A DNA stretch of 64,000 nucleotides, from the NCBI GenBank assembly GCA_963576565.1, contig OY755044.1, forward strand, positions 42,908,735-42,972,734, read 5' to 3'. A program made the position numbers and the translations under genes. This DNA is from Aspidapion aeneum (Eukaryota; Arthropoda; Insecta; Coleoptera; Brentidae). The notes under the pieces were generated by a model. The model was not told the DNA's origin. It searched no databases and saw only the letters and a list, made by a program, of their open reading frames with translations. Below are positions 10,901 to 20,548 of this stretch, piece after piece; the stretch's first letter is position 1; the number at the start of each line of letters is the position of its first letter.

Positions 10901-13222
10901 AGGCGTGCTACTCGAGCTTTCTTTTATAATCGCATGGTGAGCAATATAAAAATATTCATGAATTTCTGAGTTATTCGGGGGTGAAACTGCACGCATGTGA
11001 CCCATATCCAAGTATTCTTGCATTACTTGTGAGTAAGAAGTAAATAATTTTTTATCATTTAGTAAACGTTTTTCAAGCGAGTACAACCGACGCAAAGCAA
11101 GGGTTCGGGTATCGCCGAAATCAACGGGATTGATTTTAAAAGGCAACGAAACGGTGTATCTACCGTCCACATCGCGTATAGTAGTTTTTTCAAAATATTT
11201 TTCGCAAAAAATATCTGAAGGTGAATTTTTCTCCACCGTAGGAACCTCTTCCAACTCCCAGAATTTTTGCAAAGTATTATTTAAATCAGGAGTGGAAATA
11301 GTTGCCATAAAAGTAGAAATATTTTTTGATGCAAAAGCAGCATTTTGCAGAGGCATTTTTCCGAGCAAAGTCCATCCGAAGACTGTATTAATACAAGAGG
11401 GGGTGTCTGGACCGAAATAAAGTCTACCTTCCTCTAAAAGTGATCCATAAAGGTCCGCGCCAATAAGAAGCTGAATTCCAGCTTGATTATACCAACTGGG
11501 ATCAGCTAATTTTAGACCAGTTAAGTAGTGCAAAGAATTTTGGTTAAAAGATACACTTGGCATTTTATCGCAAACTTGGTCTATTAATACAGGTTCTAGA
11601 CTAAAAATTTTCGACTTATTATCGATAGCAGCAATTTTACAATGCACCGCATGGCGCGCCGTAGTAGACATATCTCCTAAACCGTTTACATTAAGCGAAA
11701 TGTTGGATTTAGGAAGTCCGAGTGCATTCGCACATTTTTTCGTTATAAAGGAGCACATGGCGCCATTATCCAAGATGGCGCGTATTTCGTGCCAATTTCC
11801 GTATGCATCACGGATGTGCAGCAAAGCAGTGCAAAGCGACGTGTCATAGTCGCCAAGCACAGTACCCGCGTGAATAGATTTATTTTCAGTAATTTGATTT
11901 TCTACGGGGTTAGTTTGTGATCCACTAGACGTCACAGAAGAAGAAGCAATCACCGAAGCTGGGGAGTTAATTTTTAGGCATAAAAGACTGTGGTGATTTA
12001 AAAAACAAAATCTACATCTTTTTTGTGAAGTGCACGAGTTTACTTGATGAAAACTAGCCATACAGTTGGTGCATCCCTTATTATTTCTAATAAAATCAAT
12101 GCGTTCTTGAATTGGTTTCACTAAAAAAGATTCACAGCTAAAAATCAGATGTGTATTTTTTGCTTTGCAGTAGAAACACGTGTTTTGTTTGGAATTTGGA
12201 GTTTTTTGTGACTGTCTGTTTGCAAGTAAAACTGTTTTATTTCGTGGATTACGGGGGGATCTCGAGAAGTTCCCTGGTCGTGAGTTTTGAACATTATCTT
12301 GTTTCATAGACAAATATAAAGATTCAAGAGACGTGCAATGTTGCTCTAAAAATTTGTAAATATCTTCGTATTTTGGCATTAAATTAGAAGCGTGATTTTG
12401 TTCAAATAACTTACGCGTTCCGGGATCTAATCGATTCAAAAGCATGTTCGCAGTAATAAAGCACCAACTATGGGTCGCATATCCCATATTTTTTAAGCAA
12501 TCAAGGTTTTCCTTGAACGTATCTAGCATTTTGCGCAATTCTAAAACGTCATCATTGGATAGCCGAGGTGAGTTTTCGATAGATTTCCAGTAAGAAACCG
12601 CACGCAAGCGCTTATTGTCATATCTGGAAATCAGCGTATCGTAGCAAAGTAAATAATTATTTCCTTCAAGAGGTATATTTTTAATTAAATTTAAAGCAGG
12701 GCCTCTTAAAATCGTACGTAAATATTTAAACTTCTCAATGTCCGAGCTCTTACGCGTATGTACAACCGCATTGTAAATCTCAATAAAGCTTGGAAACTCC
12801 TCAACATCGCCCGAAAAAGGAGGGACATTTAACTTGGGAAGAGAAAATTCTAGTTCCGGAAAAATAATTGTTTGATTATTTACCTCATTGTGGCTTCCAT
12901 TTATTTCTTCAGCCTCCACCTCAAATAAATCATAGTGCAAAGCCTCAACCTCTACGCATCTATCCAAAAAATCTTTTTGTATTTTATTCTGAGCTTCCAG
13001 AGCTTCAGAATCGTCTGAAATCAAGATCAGTAAAGCATTATGATGCTTTTCAAAGCTCTTACAACAAGAAGAAAGTTTTTTAAAGTTAACTTTAAACCTT
13101 GTGTGAGCAGCTGGATTTGTTTTCGCCTGATTGGCATAGTGTTCAAGCACACTCAACTGATTGATTGCAGTTTGACGCAAGGCCTTAGCCGAGCTTACCT
13201 TTTTTTCGGTATCGTTTACCAT
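7985..13222 (-). CDS. BEL/Pao Gag-Pol polyprotein
   Basis: This 1745-residue polyprotein carries out reverse transcription and integration of the element. In order, with rough positions: a Gag region of the DUF1759 type (about 130-300, LPKLNVPPFSGD); zinc-binding Cys/His clusters (about 345-425, starting CFYC); an aspartic protease region of the DUF1758 type (about 470-620, ILDNGAMCSFI); a reverse transcriptase with catalytic YIDD (about 770-1010); an RNase H-like region (SDASERGMCAAVYF through TDSMVALSWI); an integrase with an H2C2 zinc finger (HTHEKHMHTGIN, CSTC) and a catalytic core (VDLTGSF, YSDNASNF); and a C-terminal DUF5641-like domain. No stop or frameshift interrupts it. The ATG lies about 530 bp inside the 5' LTR. 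There is no separate envelope gene. It is probably functional, though activity is inferred. Confidence 0.96.
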   Translation of the reverse strand: MVNDTEKKVSSAKALRQTAINQLSVLEHYANQAKTNPAAHTRFKVNFKKLSSCCKSFEKHHNALLILISDDSEALEAQNKIQKDFLDRCVEVEALHYDLFEVEAEEINGSHNEVNNQTIIFPELEFSLPKLNVPPFSGDVEEFPSFIEIYNAVVHTRKSSDIEKFKYLRTILRGPALNLIKNIPLEGNNYLLCYDTLISRYDNKRLRAVSYWKSIENSPRLSNDDVLELRKMLDTFKENLDCLKNMGYATHSWCFITANMLLNRLDPGTRKLFEQNHASNLMPKYEDIYKFLEQHCTSLESLYLSMKQDNVQNSRPGNFSRSPRNPRNKTVLLANRQSQKTPNSKQNTCFYCKAKNTHLIFSCESFLVKPIQERIDFIRNNKGCTNCMASFHQVNSCTSQKRCRFCFLNHHSLLCLKINSPASVIASSSVTSSGSQTNPVENQITENKSIHAGTVLGDYDTSLCTALLHIRDAYGNWHEIRAILDNGAMCSFITKKCANALGLPKSNISLNVNGLGDMSTTARHAVHCKIAAIDNKSKIFSLEPVLIDQVCDKMPSVSFNQNSLHYLTGLKLADPSWYNQAGIQLLIGADLYGSLLEEGRLYFGPDTPSCINTVFGWTLLGKMPLQNAAFASKNISTFMATISTPDLNNTLQKFWELEEVPTVEKNSPSDIFCEKYFEKTTIRDVDGRYTVSLPFKINPVDFGDTRTLALRRLYSLEKRLLNDKKLFTSYSQVMQEYLDMGHMRAVSPPNNSEIHEYFYIAHHAIIKESSSSTPVRPVFDASSHSLNKPSLNQALHTGPKLQGDLVKILLNFRLHKYCFVSDISKMYRMINVEENQHKYQRILWRFNSEESVQDYELKTLTFGVNCSPYLAIRTLLKLADDYQDLPLASAILKDSVYIDDCVVSCNDFDQIMLMKNQLIELLGRGGFELKKWASNEPKLLADLPATHIQTKDFSLDREDANSLKILGLRWNPPSDNFFYSFNYNTKICTKRNLLSTLAKCFDPLGFLTPVTFFAKNLIQYLWFIKLDWDQLAPPEIISKWKKFEEELKLFSDFYIPRMIDLSNFQFCQIVGFSDASERGMCAAVYFRIVYQNGDIKTYFVCAKSKVAPIKRISIPRLELCAAVLLAKLIQFIQNTFANKIAFQNTIAFTDSMVALSWIKGSPHAWRTFVSNRVTYIQEKIQPCDWNHVPSELNAADPGSRGLLPADLINCSLWWQGPEFLCKPQETWDFTKNNITTPKEALEEERKLVFAATIEPNFLDCLLNKFSNFLRLIRLVAFILRFIHNLRARKFNNEKIIINSTWLIQYELQNAIFVLIKHVQNKYFQNEISLLVDNKPLPKVFRKLNPFLDQNNILRIGGRLCNSELDYDKKFPILLPGDSQFTKLLIAHTHEKHMHTGINTTLFLLFQNYWIFAAKRHIRKIISRCSTCWRTRPSNYQPPVGNLPKFRVSQAKAFQHVGVDLTGSFAITMSRMRGAKRLKAYVVLFICGCTKAVHLEIVSDLSADAFMAAFRRFIARRGRVEVVYSDNASNFTLSAKMLNEMFAEVANRESIRWHFNPPSAPHMGGLWESNIKSAKSHLLRVIGEQVLTFEELYTVVTQVEAILNSRPLCLVSTDPNDLTALTPGHFLSLEPLTTVPDLDFDQVPLNRLSRWQLLQKLHRDFWRRWHRDYLHTLQQHAKVNQDKIDPIAIDTMVLIKDDQTTPLNWVLGRVVGLHPGTDNVVRVATVKTSKGLFKRPLVKLCPLPNA

Positions 13223-13727
13223 TTTAAAAGGTTAAAGTGTAAAGTAAAGCAATAGTTAACAAGGGAAGCAAATTTAAAAAACATATCGTACTACTTTTCA
13301 AATTCCCTCGTAAACCAAGATTCAAAGCAATATTAAAAGGCCAGCGGCTTTTAGCAAATATTGAGTAAAGAACAGCAAGTTTTTAGCAAAAAGTATAAAT
13401 GCTAATAAATCTGCACAAAAAATTTAGCAACTGATAAGAGTTTCTGAATTTGTGTAGGTACGCAAGGAAACGCAAGCCTTACATACATCGACAGCGCAAT
13501 AATTTTTAATTTTGAAAAAAAATAAATTTTTCAAAATTTGTATGCAATTTGTATATTGCACAAATAAAAAATGCAATGCAAGTTGGTACGTGCAACGTAC
13601 AATAGACACACCGTAGATAAAATGTAAAACCTAAGATATGCCTTGTCTCAAAAAGGCGCAAAGTAAAGTCCTAACTTCAAACACAATTATGCAACTCTGA
13701 GAGCACCTATTACGCAGAACGGGAAAT

Positions 13728-13743
13728 CCGGCTCGAAGGACCA
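13728..13743 (-). promoter_or_regulatory. tRNA primer-binding site
   Basis: Five bases inside the 5' LTR the minus strand reads TGGTCCTTCGAGCCGG. It begins TGG, complementary to a tRNA CCA end, as expected for minus-strand priming. I have not identified the tRNA. Confidence 0.75.
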
Positions 13744-13748
13744 AAAAA

Positions 13749-14510
13749 TGGTCGGTCGAGACGTCTTTCGCATGAAAAAGTCAACAAACCAACCGAACTG
13801 TAGCAATAGGGATCTCCAGTCCAATAGTTCCCACTCTTAGGTTACACTTTTGTGTTTTTGGTTAGGAATAGTAGCATAGGGAATAAGTAAAAAATGTAAA
13901 GAAACGCAGCTCAAAAACACTTTGACTTACCCTTGGATGAAAGGAACTTGGTACATGGACAACTGCACAGTCGAATCCAAATAATTCCAATCAAAGTAGT
14001 AGCAGTAGCACTTCAAAGCAATCCATAAATGTTTATACACGACCGCTGTCTTAAAAAGCACGCATGTGATTTCACTTGGCGATCAATATATATCACTGGT
14101 ATGGAGAGTACCCCAAATATTCGCATGAGCTCCGTATAGCAAGACGGACTTTGGAGCACTGCTGTATGTAGCAATATAGCAGTAAAAAGGTATGTATAAA
14201 ATTAGGAAAAAAACTTAAATTAAAAAAGGATGGAAAATGGATATACTCAAGGTAGAAAAAAAAGCAAAAATAATAAAGTAAAGTCAATGCATTCTTGAGC
14301 ATATAATTCACCGCGCAAATTCAAATTTTTACCCTTTTTGTAGGCAAGGCATATCTTAGTAACTAAATTAGGTTAAACCAAGAAATAAAAGTAACTTTAA
14401 GTATAAAGTTTGAGCATAACTCTAGCAAAAAAAAAGAAAATAAAAAGCATTCTAATTTAGATAAATGTCTCTAAATTTTATATCTTAAAACTAAACGCCG
14501 GGACGAAGCA
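13749..14510 (-). repeat. BEL/Pao 5' LTR
   Basis: 762 bp and the same length as its partner. It should hold the promoter and polyadenylation signals of the element. The near identity to the 3' LTR dates the insertion as young. Confidence 0.95.
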
Positions 14511-15939
14511 CTACCCACGGAAAAATATGAGAGAAACAAAAACATCCTTTTACCCGATTAGCCACGAAAACTTCTTTGATTTTTAAATTCACGGGTACTA
14601 AAATTTACGATCAATGAACTTTTTAAAACATTAATAAAAATAACTACACATGTCTAAAAAATAACAAAACTATGGTTGGTTGAAATGGCAATAGGGACTT
14701 ATTGGAATAAAACCTGACTTTATTTTAGAGTCGACTTTATTCTGACACATTTACACAGAAAACTAACAGCTGACCTCTCAAAATTGACATACCACAGCCA
14801 AATTTAATAATAAAGTCGCTAACTTTCATTGAATAAATACCGACACTAATAAATCCGGGTCTTAAATACACAAAGGCCGCATTTTGAAAGAAAGCAGCTG
14901 CTTTTTATATGTAAATCTGTCACCATAGCGTCGATTTTAAAATAAGGTCAGGTTTTATTCCAATAAGTGTCTAATGTAAAATAATCATGCATAACAACTT
15001 ATACAAAAATAGCGCTAAACATCTGTAAATAACCACGTCTTTTATCGTTATTAAACACAAAGGCGTGACAGGCACAGTACCGTCTAAGAATAACCATAAC
15101 CATGATTTGGGAGTCAAAATTTTTTTTGAGCAGTAACTCTTTTTTTACCTTTCTTCAGCATGCTCTAAAAGTGAGTTATGCGCAATTGTTTTTTTAGAAC
15201 ACCAGTAGTAAATTTTTGTGCATCTGTGTCGAATTGTAGGATGGCCTAGCACACAAGAAAAAGGAAAACATTGTAAAATATAAAAAATTACTGGAAAATT
15301 GACACAAAAATGAGCTGCCGGCGAAAAATTTATAAAAATTAACTAATTTTTGGAAAAAGCTTGCGCCGTAGAAGAAAATGTTTGCAATGTAGAAAAACTA
15401 CTAAAAATTTTAAAAAATGGCACGACAGGCAAAAATGTTTAAAAATTAAGTATTTTTGAAAAAAATGGCGTTGCAGAACAATTTTTTTTTACTTAAATGT
15501 TTTAAAAAGCGGAGAAAAGCTAGAAGAAAACTTTAGAATATAAAAAACTACAAAAAAATTTTTAAAAATTGGGTTTGCAAGTGAAATTTAAAAAAGAAAC
15601 AATAATTTTGCAAAAAATATCAGAAGTACAAATTTTTGATAAGCTTAAAAAGTCTAAGTGCTTTAGTTCAAAATTCTCTCGGCCTTGGTCAATTTGCGCA
15701 CTTAAATTATGGCATTTTGTTAAAAGTCCATGTTTTCCGTCCTTACGGCTTGACCGAACTTCGCTGGCGAGTCGTTTGAGCTAACCCGGCGAAAAGAATT
15801 ACTTTCCACACTTTTTAGTTAAATATCGATAAAATTGTACGACGTTTTATTAAAATTCATATTTTAAACTAGAAACTAAAAACTAGAAACTCACTTAAAT
15901 ATATGATTTTTAGATACTATACTTTTTATACTATACTAT
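14511..15939. repeat. Tandem unit B, right part
   Basis: This continues the unit broken by the BEL/Pao insertion. Together with 6912-7179, and counting the target duplication once, it totals 1692 bp, against 1691 for unit A. Confidence 0.9.
14697..14968. mobile_element. 272-bp MITE in unit B
   Basis: Same length and ends as the copy at 5670-5941, at a constant offset of 9027 bp. Only a few substitutions separate them. Confidence 0.85.
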
Positions 15940-16431
15940 CCTTTTTGAAAGTTCTTTATTATATATTTTATGACAAGCATTGTTAACTTTTCAACGTTAT
16001 CCCCAAGTTTTCCTAATTAAAAAGCCCTAGATACCAACTTCAGATAGGAGATATTCCAGAAACTTTTTCGAAAAACCAAAAAAATAAGCTGGCGAAAAAA
16101 CTGAACAAACAAAAACTCGTTAGTGAAACTAGCCGCATAGTGGAGGTATTTTTCTAAGCAAGGCTAATTAGCTGCACGGCTTGAAACAACTCTTAAAAAC
16201 TTCGCCAACTTTTTAAAAACACATAATGAAACTTTTTCGGTCTGGGTACTCCATACCGTAACACGTAGCTCTTTAAACAAATTGTACCATGGCTTTAGAA
16301 TCTTCTTCTAGGTTCAGAAGCGGACTAATTGCCCGAAAAAAATCGTCTTTAGCCGCGTATAAATAAGCAATAAGTCAGGTCTGTTTTTTCTTGATCCAAA
16401 TTTTTTACCATTTAGTTGAATGTAGTAAGGG
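15940..16431. repeat. Extension of the array, first copy
   Basis: Begins with a GAAAGTTCTTTATTATATAT block that recurs at 17439 with an offset of about 1.49 kb. The match continues to TAGTTGAATGTAGTA, where a foreign segment begins. Unit A lacks this extension. Confidence 0.75.
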
Positions 16432-16847
16432 AGAGCGGGGCACGTTGACGATGTTAAGGATTAAAGCTCCCTAGAAAATACACAAACCCAGTCTTGACTA
16501 AAATACTTCGTTTAATTGTTAGATAGAGGTTTTGGTTTGTAAAGAAATTTAAAAAAAAACACCAAAGCTTAAACCTTAAACCTTAAAAATCTACACAGCA
16601 AAAACTTAAAAAAAAATGCATTTTTGTCATCTTCTCCCACAAGCGGGTTAAGTTCACGAGCCCATTAGGGCAAAATGACGACTAGGCGCATAGGTCACAA
16701 ATGAACGTCCCCTTCTTTTCATATGAGGTGCACGCCTCATGCCACCAGCCCTTACACCCTCCGCATTTAATCCAGTCCTCTACTGGACGTTCAATCCATG
16801 GTTCCTGGCATCCTGAACAGAAGATATTTTACTTCTTTTTGGAAAAC
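16432..16847 (-). mobile_element. Fragment of a pogo-like DNA transposon
   Basis: An insertion between two copies of the array. The left edge (GGGAGAGCGGGGCACG) resembles a terminal repeat of cut-and-paste transposons. The segment carries the last exon-like part of a transposase with a zinc finger (16682-16834). I could not find the opposite end, so only the 3' portion is present. Confidence 0.5.
16682..16834 (-). pseudogene. PHD-type zinc finger, C-terminal remnant of a transposase
   Basis: About 47 residues in one frame ending at a stop codon. They show the PHD pattern C-x2-C, C-x2-C, H-x4-C, C-x2-C (FCSGCQEPW, WIKCGGCKGWWHEACTS, FICDLCA). Many insect pogo/Tigger-like transposases end in exactly this kind of finger, with a Trp before the metal-binding His. 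Upstream in this frame is a stop codon, so the DDE domain is absent. A chromatin-reader PHD protein is the alternative. The position within repeats and the immediate C-terminal stop favour a transposon origin. Confidence 0.65.
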
Positions 16848-17870
16848 GTAGAAGAAAATGTTTGCAATGTAGAAAAACTACTGGAAAAATTAACACGATT
16901 TTCAAATTAAATGTTTAAAACAGTAAAAAGCTAGAAGAAAGTTTCAGAATACAAAAACACTACAAGAAAACTTTAGAAAATTCAGTCGGAAGTGAAAGTT
17001 AAAAAAAACAATAATTTTGCAAAAAATAAGTACAAATGTTTTGTTGAGCTTAAAAACTCATTTTGTTTTCCGCCCTTACGGCTTGACCGAACTTTGTTGA
17101 CAAGTCGTTTGCAAACGCCGGTGAGTGCGGACAAAAATTACTTTCCACACTTGTTAGTTAAATAACCACTAATACTAAGATATAATGCTTGTGCACCTCT
17201 TTCATTTCTAGTCTACTTATCCAAGTGGATTTACCTAAGATTAATTATCTCAATTTGGCGCCCTTGTTGCGTAACTTTTTTTTACATCCAGGGGCCTTTT
17301 GTAGGTCCCTGCCGTGTCCCCGGGCCAGTAGGTAAATAACCATCAAATTGTGCGACATTTTATTAAAATTCTTATTTCTAAACTAGAAACTAAAAAGCTC
17401 ACTCTCATTATATGCTTTTTAGATACTATATCATTTTTGAAAGTTCTTTATTATATATTTTATGAGAAGCATTGTTAACTTTTCAACGTTATTCCCAAGT
17501 TTTCCTAATTAAAAAACCCTAGATACCAACTCCAGATAGGAGATATTCCAGAAACTTTTTCGAAAAACGAAAAAAGTAAGCTGGCGAAAAAACTGAACAA
17601 ACAAAAACTCGTTAGTGAAACTAGCCGCATAGTGGAGGTATTTTTCTAAGCAAGGCTTATTAGCTGCACGGCTTGAAACAACTCTTAAGAACTTCTCCAA
17701 CTTTTTAAAAACACATAATGAAGCTTTTTCATCATTTTATCACTGCTTTATAATCACCCGAAAAAAGTTATAGTTTTTAGCGGCGCATAAACAAGCACAA
17801 ATTAAGGTCTCTTTTTTTTACACAAATTTTTTACCCTTTAGTTGAATGTAGTACAATCTATACCTAATAT
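16848..17870. repeat. Diverged third copy of the array
   Basis: Matches 15368-16431 with offsets of 1480-1492 bp and visibly more substitutions and indels than units A and B show between themselves. It therefore dates from an older duplication. A 164-bp insertion lies within it at 17169-17332. Confidence 0.75.
17169..17332. mobile_element. 164-bp insertion with 10-bp target duplication
   Basis: TAAATAACCA occurs on both sides (17159-17168 and 17333-17342), while the other array copies have a single, uninterrupted version. The insert has a GC-rich end (near 17290-17328) and no inverted ends. This suggests a 5'-truncated retroposon rather than a DNA transposon. Confidence 0.65.
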
Positions 17871-18559
17871 AAGTAAGGCAAATATATTTTAATTATATAA
17901 TGGTTGTCTATTTTATAACTTTTATTTAATAAACATTATATTACTAACCTAAAAATAACCGACTTTACCAGTTAACTCTTTTCGTAGCGTAATAAAAATT
18001 GCGTCAAACAACCAGAATATTTTATGGAACATGTATGGCCAAACATTATTTAAGTCGGTTAAGTAGTTTCTGAGACTACTGGTAGTAAAAAAACCGTATT
18101 CATTTACACATACCTATATTATTTTTATTGATAACAACAATTTACAGTAGACTTTTGAGTTAAAAAAGTATGAATTCTAACAATATAAAACAAAAGTCCT
18201 AAAATCCAAGAAAATTCCTTAATAGCTTTATTATATTATTAATTTTAAAGGGGCTTTGTTATTTTAAGTTTAAGAGGTACAAGGTTATTTCCTGCAGTAT
18301 TTCCCTGTAAAATTTTAATAACTGGCCTATGGGGAGACGCTAAAACACCTTATTATAACAGTCATGTTAAAAATAAGGGCGCAAGTTTTATAAAAGCGCA
18401 GAGTATTGGAGCGTTTATTTTAATTTAAAGAATGAAAAATTATATATTTAGTGAGTTAAGGTAACAAAAAAAGAAAGTTTAAAATAATTCTCAAGCAGAA
18501 AACCCCAACTACAAATAACTAAAACTATTCGATTCGCTTTAGCTATACCAGAGCTCCAC
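17871..18559. other. No recognisable feature
   Basis: AT-rich spacer with no supported gene or repeat. Confidence 0.5.
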
Positions 18560-18945
18560 ACTATATCAGCATTAAAAATATTTTTTGTAAATATCTTAGA
18601 AACGGAAGACAAATGTGTTCTACGATATTCCGAAACCGCATATTGATGCGATACTCCGATACAAAGATATCATTTTTTCAAATTTTAAACTGTCAAAAAA
18701 CTCTCATTAACATAAATGAATTTTAAGCAAAAGCTAATCAGCTCTTAACAGTATCGTGCACTATTTGACTTTGAATTTCATGAAGTTCGGTTTAGCGGCA
18801 TAGCAGCTATCGTGTGCCTGACAGACATACACTCAAACACAAACATACGGACAGACGTCACGCCGATATTACTAAAATAAATCGAAATTCACCCAAACAA
18901 CACATTTTCGGCGTTTCCACGAAAACAATACCTAGTCTAGCAATT
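18560..18945 (+). repeat. Dispersed repeat D, copy 1
   Basis: About 390 bp. It shares with 21114-21530 (inverted), 28800-29130 (direct) and 49050-49190 (inverted, partial) a block running from 'TTTTTGTAAATATCT' through a conserved 'AAAATCTAATCAGCT'-like core and a GACAGACAT stretch to 'CGATATT-CTA'. It has no coding capacity. Copies differ by many substitutions. Confidence 0.7.
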
Positions 18946-19032
18946 GTTGCGCGGGCTCGTAAGGTAAAAATAGCGAGTTTTTAGTGTTGAGTACCTATGA
19001 GGTTCTTTCTCTAGATTCTCTTACTGCTCAAA

Positions 19033-19362
19033 ATGAGGCAGACAAAAAAATGGGCTGACTTTTATCATTCTCAGCCAAAACGTTTCGTCCATTTTTCACT
19101 TGACCTTTTAAATAACGATGACCATCTGATATCCGCGTCTAAAATACTCCTAAGATATAAAAAGGAAGAACAAAATAGCCAAAACCGACAAATAGAGGAA
19201 ATTTTAGCCTGGGCAAAGCGGTTGTAGCCTTCTGCGATGAAAAATGTTCGACATTTATTTTCGGAGCTGGAAAAATTGCCAGAACAAGCCTGGAAGATAG
19301 CTCAGAGTTGGTAAAAAGATCTAGAGAATAATATACTTGAATTTTCACAAAAACAAGTTTAA
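19033..19362 (+). pseudogene. Unrecognised reading frame with two stops
   Basis: An ATG in good context (TCAAAATGAGG) opens a frame of 64 codons (MRQTKKWADFYHSQPKRF start). It then meets TAG at 19225, continues in the same frame to TAA at 19312, and ends at TAA at 19360. Both continued parts keep a protein-like composition (HLFSELEKLPEQAWKIAQSW, then KDLENNILEFSQKQV), rich in charged residues and probably helical. That suggests a once-longer coding sequence disabled by point mutations. I do not recognise the family. A transposon-encoded or processed host gene are both possible. Confidence 0.4.
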
Positions 19363-19792
19363 CTTAAAATAATAATAATAAATGTTACAAGTGCGAGCCA
19401 ATGAATTATATACGAAGTAACTGGAACGGCAACGGCTATACATTACGTATATGGGACACTGAGGCAAGAATTTAAAAAGTTTTTCAGAGTGAGAACATAT
19501 AATGAATGCTAAGCATTGCAACCTTTCTCTCTCTAGTTCTAATCACCGGGGGTATTCTGTGAACTTAATACTTCAAAGAGATTGTTATTTGTGATTTGTC
19601 ATTAAAGTGCTTGTCAATGTTGTCAGTATATTTTTGAAATAATTGTTTTTGTTGAACAAAAATAAAAAATGCGACACGATGCATTGCTCGTAAAAACGAG
19701 TTTTATAGTAGTGAAAAACCGGTTTCCTTTTTGAAGTAAGTAGGTTTGATTATTTAAAACACTTTCTCCAAATAGTTGGATTTTTAATCAGT
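19363..19792. other. No recognisable feature
   Basis: AT-rich spacer with short simple repeats (AAT near 19371). Confidence 0.45.
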
Positions 19793-19865
19793 GCCTTGGT
19801 AGCTCAGTGGAAGAGCGTTTGCCTAGAAAGCGAGAGGTCTCTGGTTTGATCCCAGTGCGAGGTAG
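19793..19865 (+). tRNA. tRNA-like sequence, anticodon position AGA, probably pseudogene or SINE head
   Basis: The cloverleaf can be drawn: acceptor stem with six of seven pairs, D arm GCTC/GAGC, anticodon arm TTTGC/GCGAG with loop CTAGAAA, a five-base variable loop, and a T arm with one mismatch. The internal promoter boxes are good (TAGCTCAGTGG and GGTTTGATCC). The anticodon would be AGA (Ser), but serine tRNAs need a long variable arm, which is missing. A tRNA-derived sequence is therefore more likely than a working tRNA. Confidence 0.55.
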
Positions 19866-19959
19866 CCTGAGGTCCTTGCCCTTATGCCACTAAATTCTCC
19901 TCGTTGTTTAATTAATATTTTTGCCTTACTTTGCATATATGTAAAGGCCAAACCAATTA

Positions 19960-20546
19960 CAGTGAAACCTCCCATAAGCGGACACTCACGGTTCCGTCGA
20001 TTTTGTCCGCGTATTGGAGGTGTCCGCTTATGAGAGGGAGCTGCAAAATTTTAATATATATTTATTAACAATTTCCGCTGCTTGAGTTTTTTCGATATTA
20101 AATTTTTCAGCGAAGTTTTTTACTAGGCACCATTTCAAAGAGAGATCTGTCTATTACTACTAAATTGAACAACATAAATAAAACATAGCAGTCCAGCCCC
20201 CGCCGAATAAAATATGTTGTAAATACGACAGAAGTATTTAGTCTCCGCATTTAAACGGAAAGAGGTAATTCCCCGGCTGCAAAGTGCGTTGTTGCCAACA
20301 AACTACATAATATTTATACTCATGTCGTGCAGCGCTCCGCCCCGTTGTCAGAGGTTCGCGTCCGGTTAAGGGAGGTTTCAGAATTTTTTAACCAAAATAA
20401 ATTGTTCGCGTCCGGTTATTAGAGTGTCCGGTTATAGGAGTTAATTTTACATGTAAAGCAATAGAAAAATGCTTGGTTCCAAAAAATTTGTCAGCCTAAA
20501 GGGAGTGTCCGCTTAATATAAGTGTTCGCAAGGAGAGGTTTCACTG
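19960..20546. mobile_element. pogo/Tigger-type non-autonomous element
   Basis: 587 bp. The ends share CAGTGAAACCTC as inverted repeats, and both sub-terminal regions contain ATAAGCGGACAC or its complement. TA lies directly outside each end (19958-19959 and 20547-20548). These termini are typical of pogo-like Tc1/mariner elements. Inside are further copies of the TCCGGTTA and TTCGCG motifs (20350-20440). No transposase is present. Confidence 0.85.
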
Positions 20547-20548
20547 TA

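Larger units (their letters stand above)
7180..14510 (-). mobile_element. BEL/Pao LTR retrotransposon, complete
   Basis: A complete 7331-bp element on the minus strand. It has two 762-bp LTRs, a primer-binding site, a single uninterrupted polyprotein frame and a polypurine tract. The LTRs start TG and end CA on the coding strand. The 5-bp direct repeat CTACC flanks the element (7175-7179 and 14511-14515). Only two substitutions were found between the LTRs by eye, which implies a recent insertion. It landed inside tandem unit B, so it is younger than that duplication. Confidence 0.97.

Noticed and set aside
13728..13743. Naming the primer tRNA of the BEL/Pao element
   Set aside because: The complement gives a plausible tRNA 3' end, but I could not match it to one isotype with certainty.
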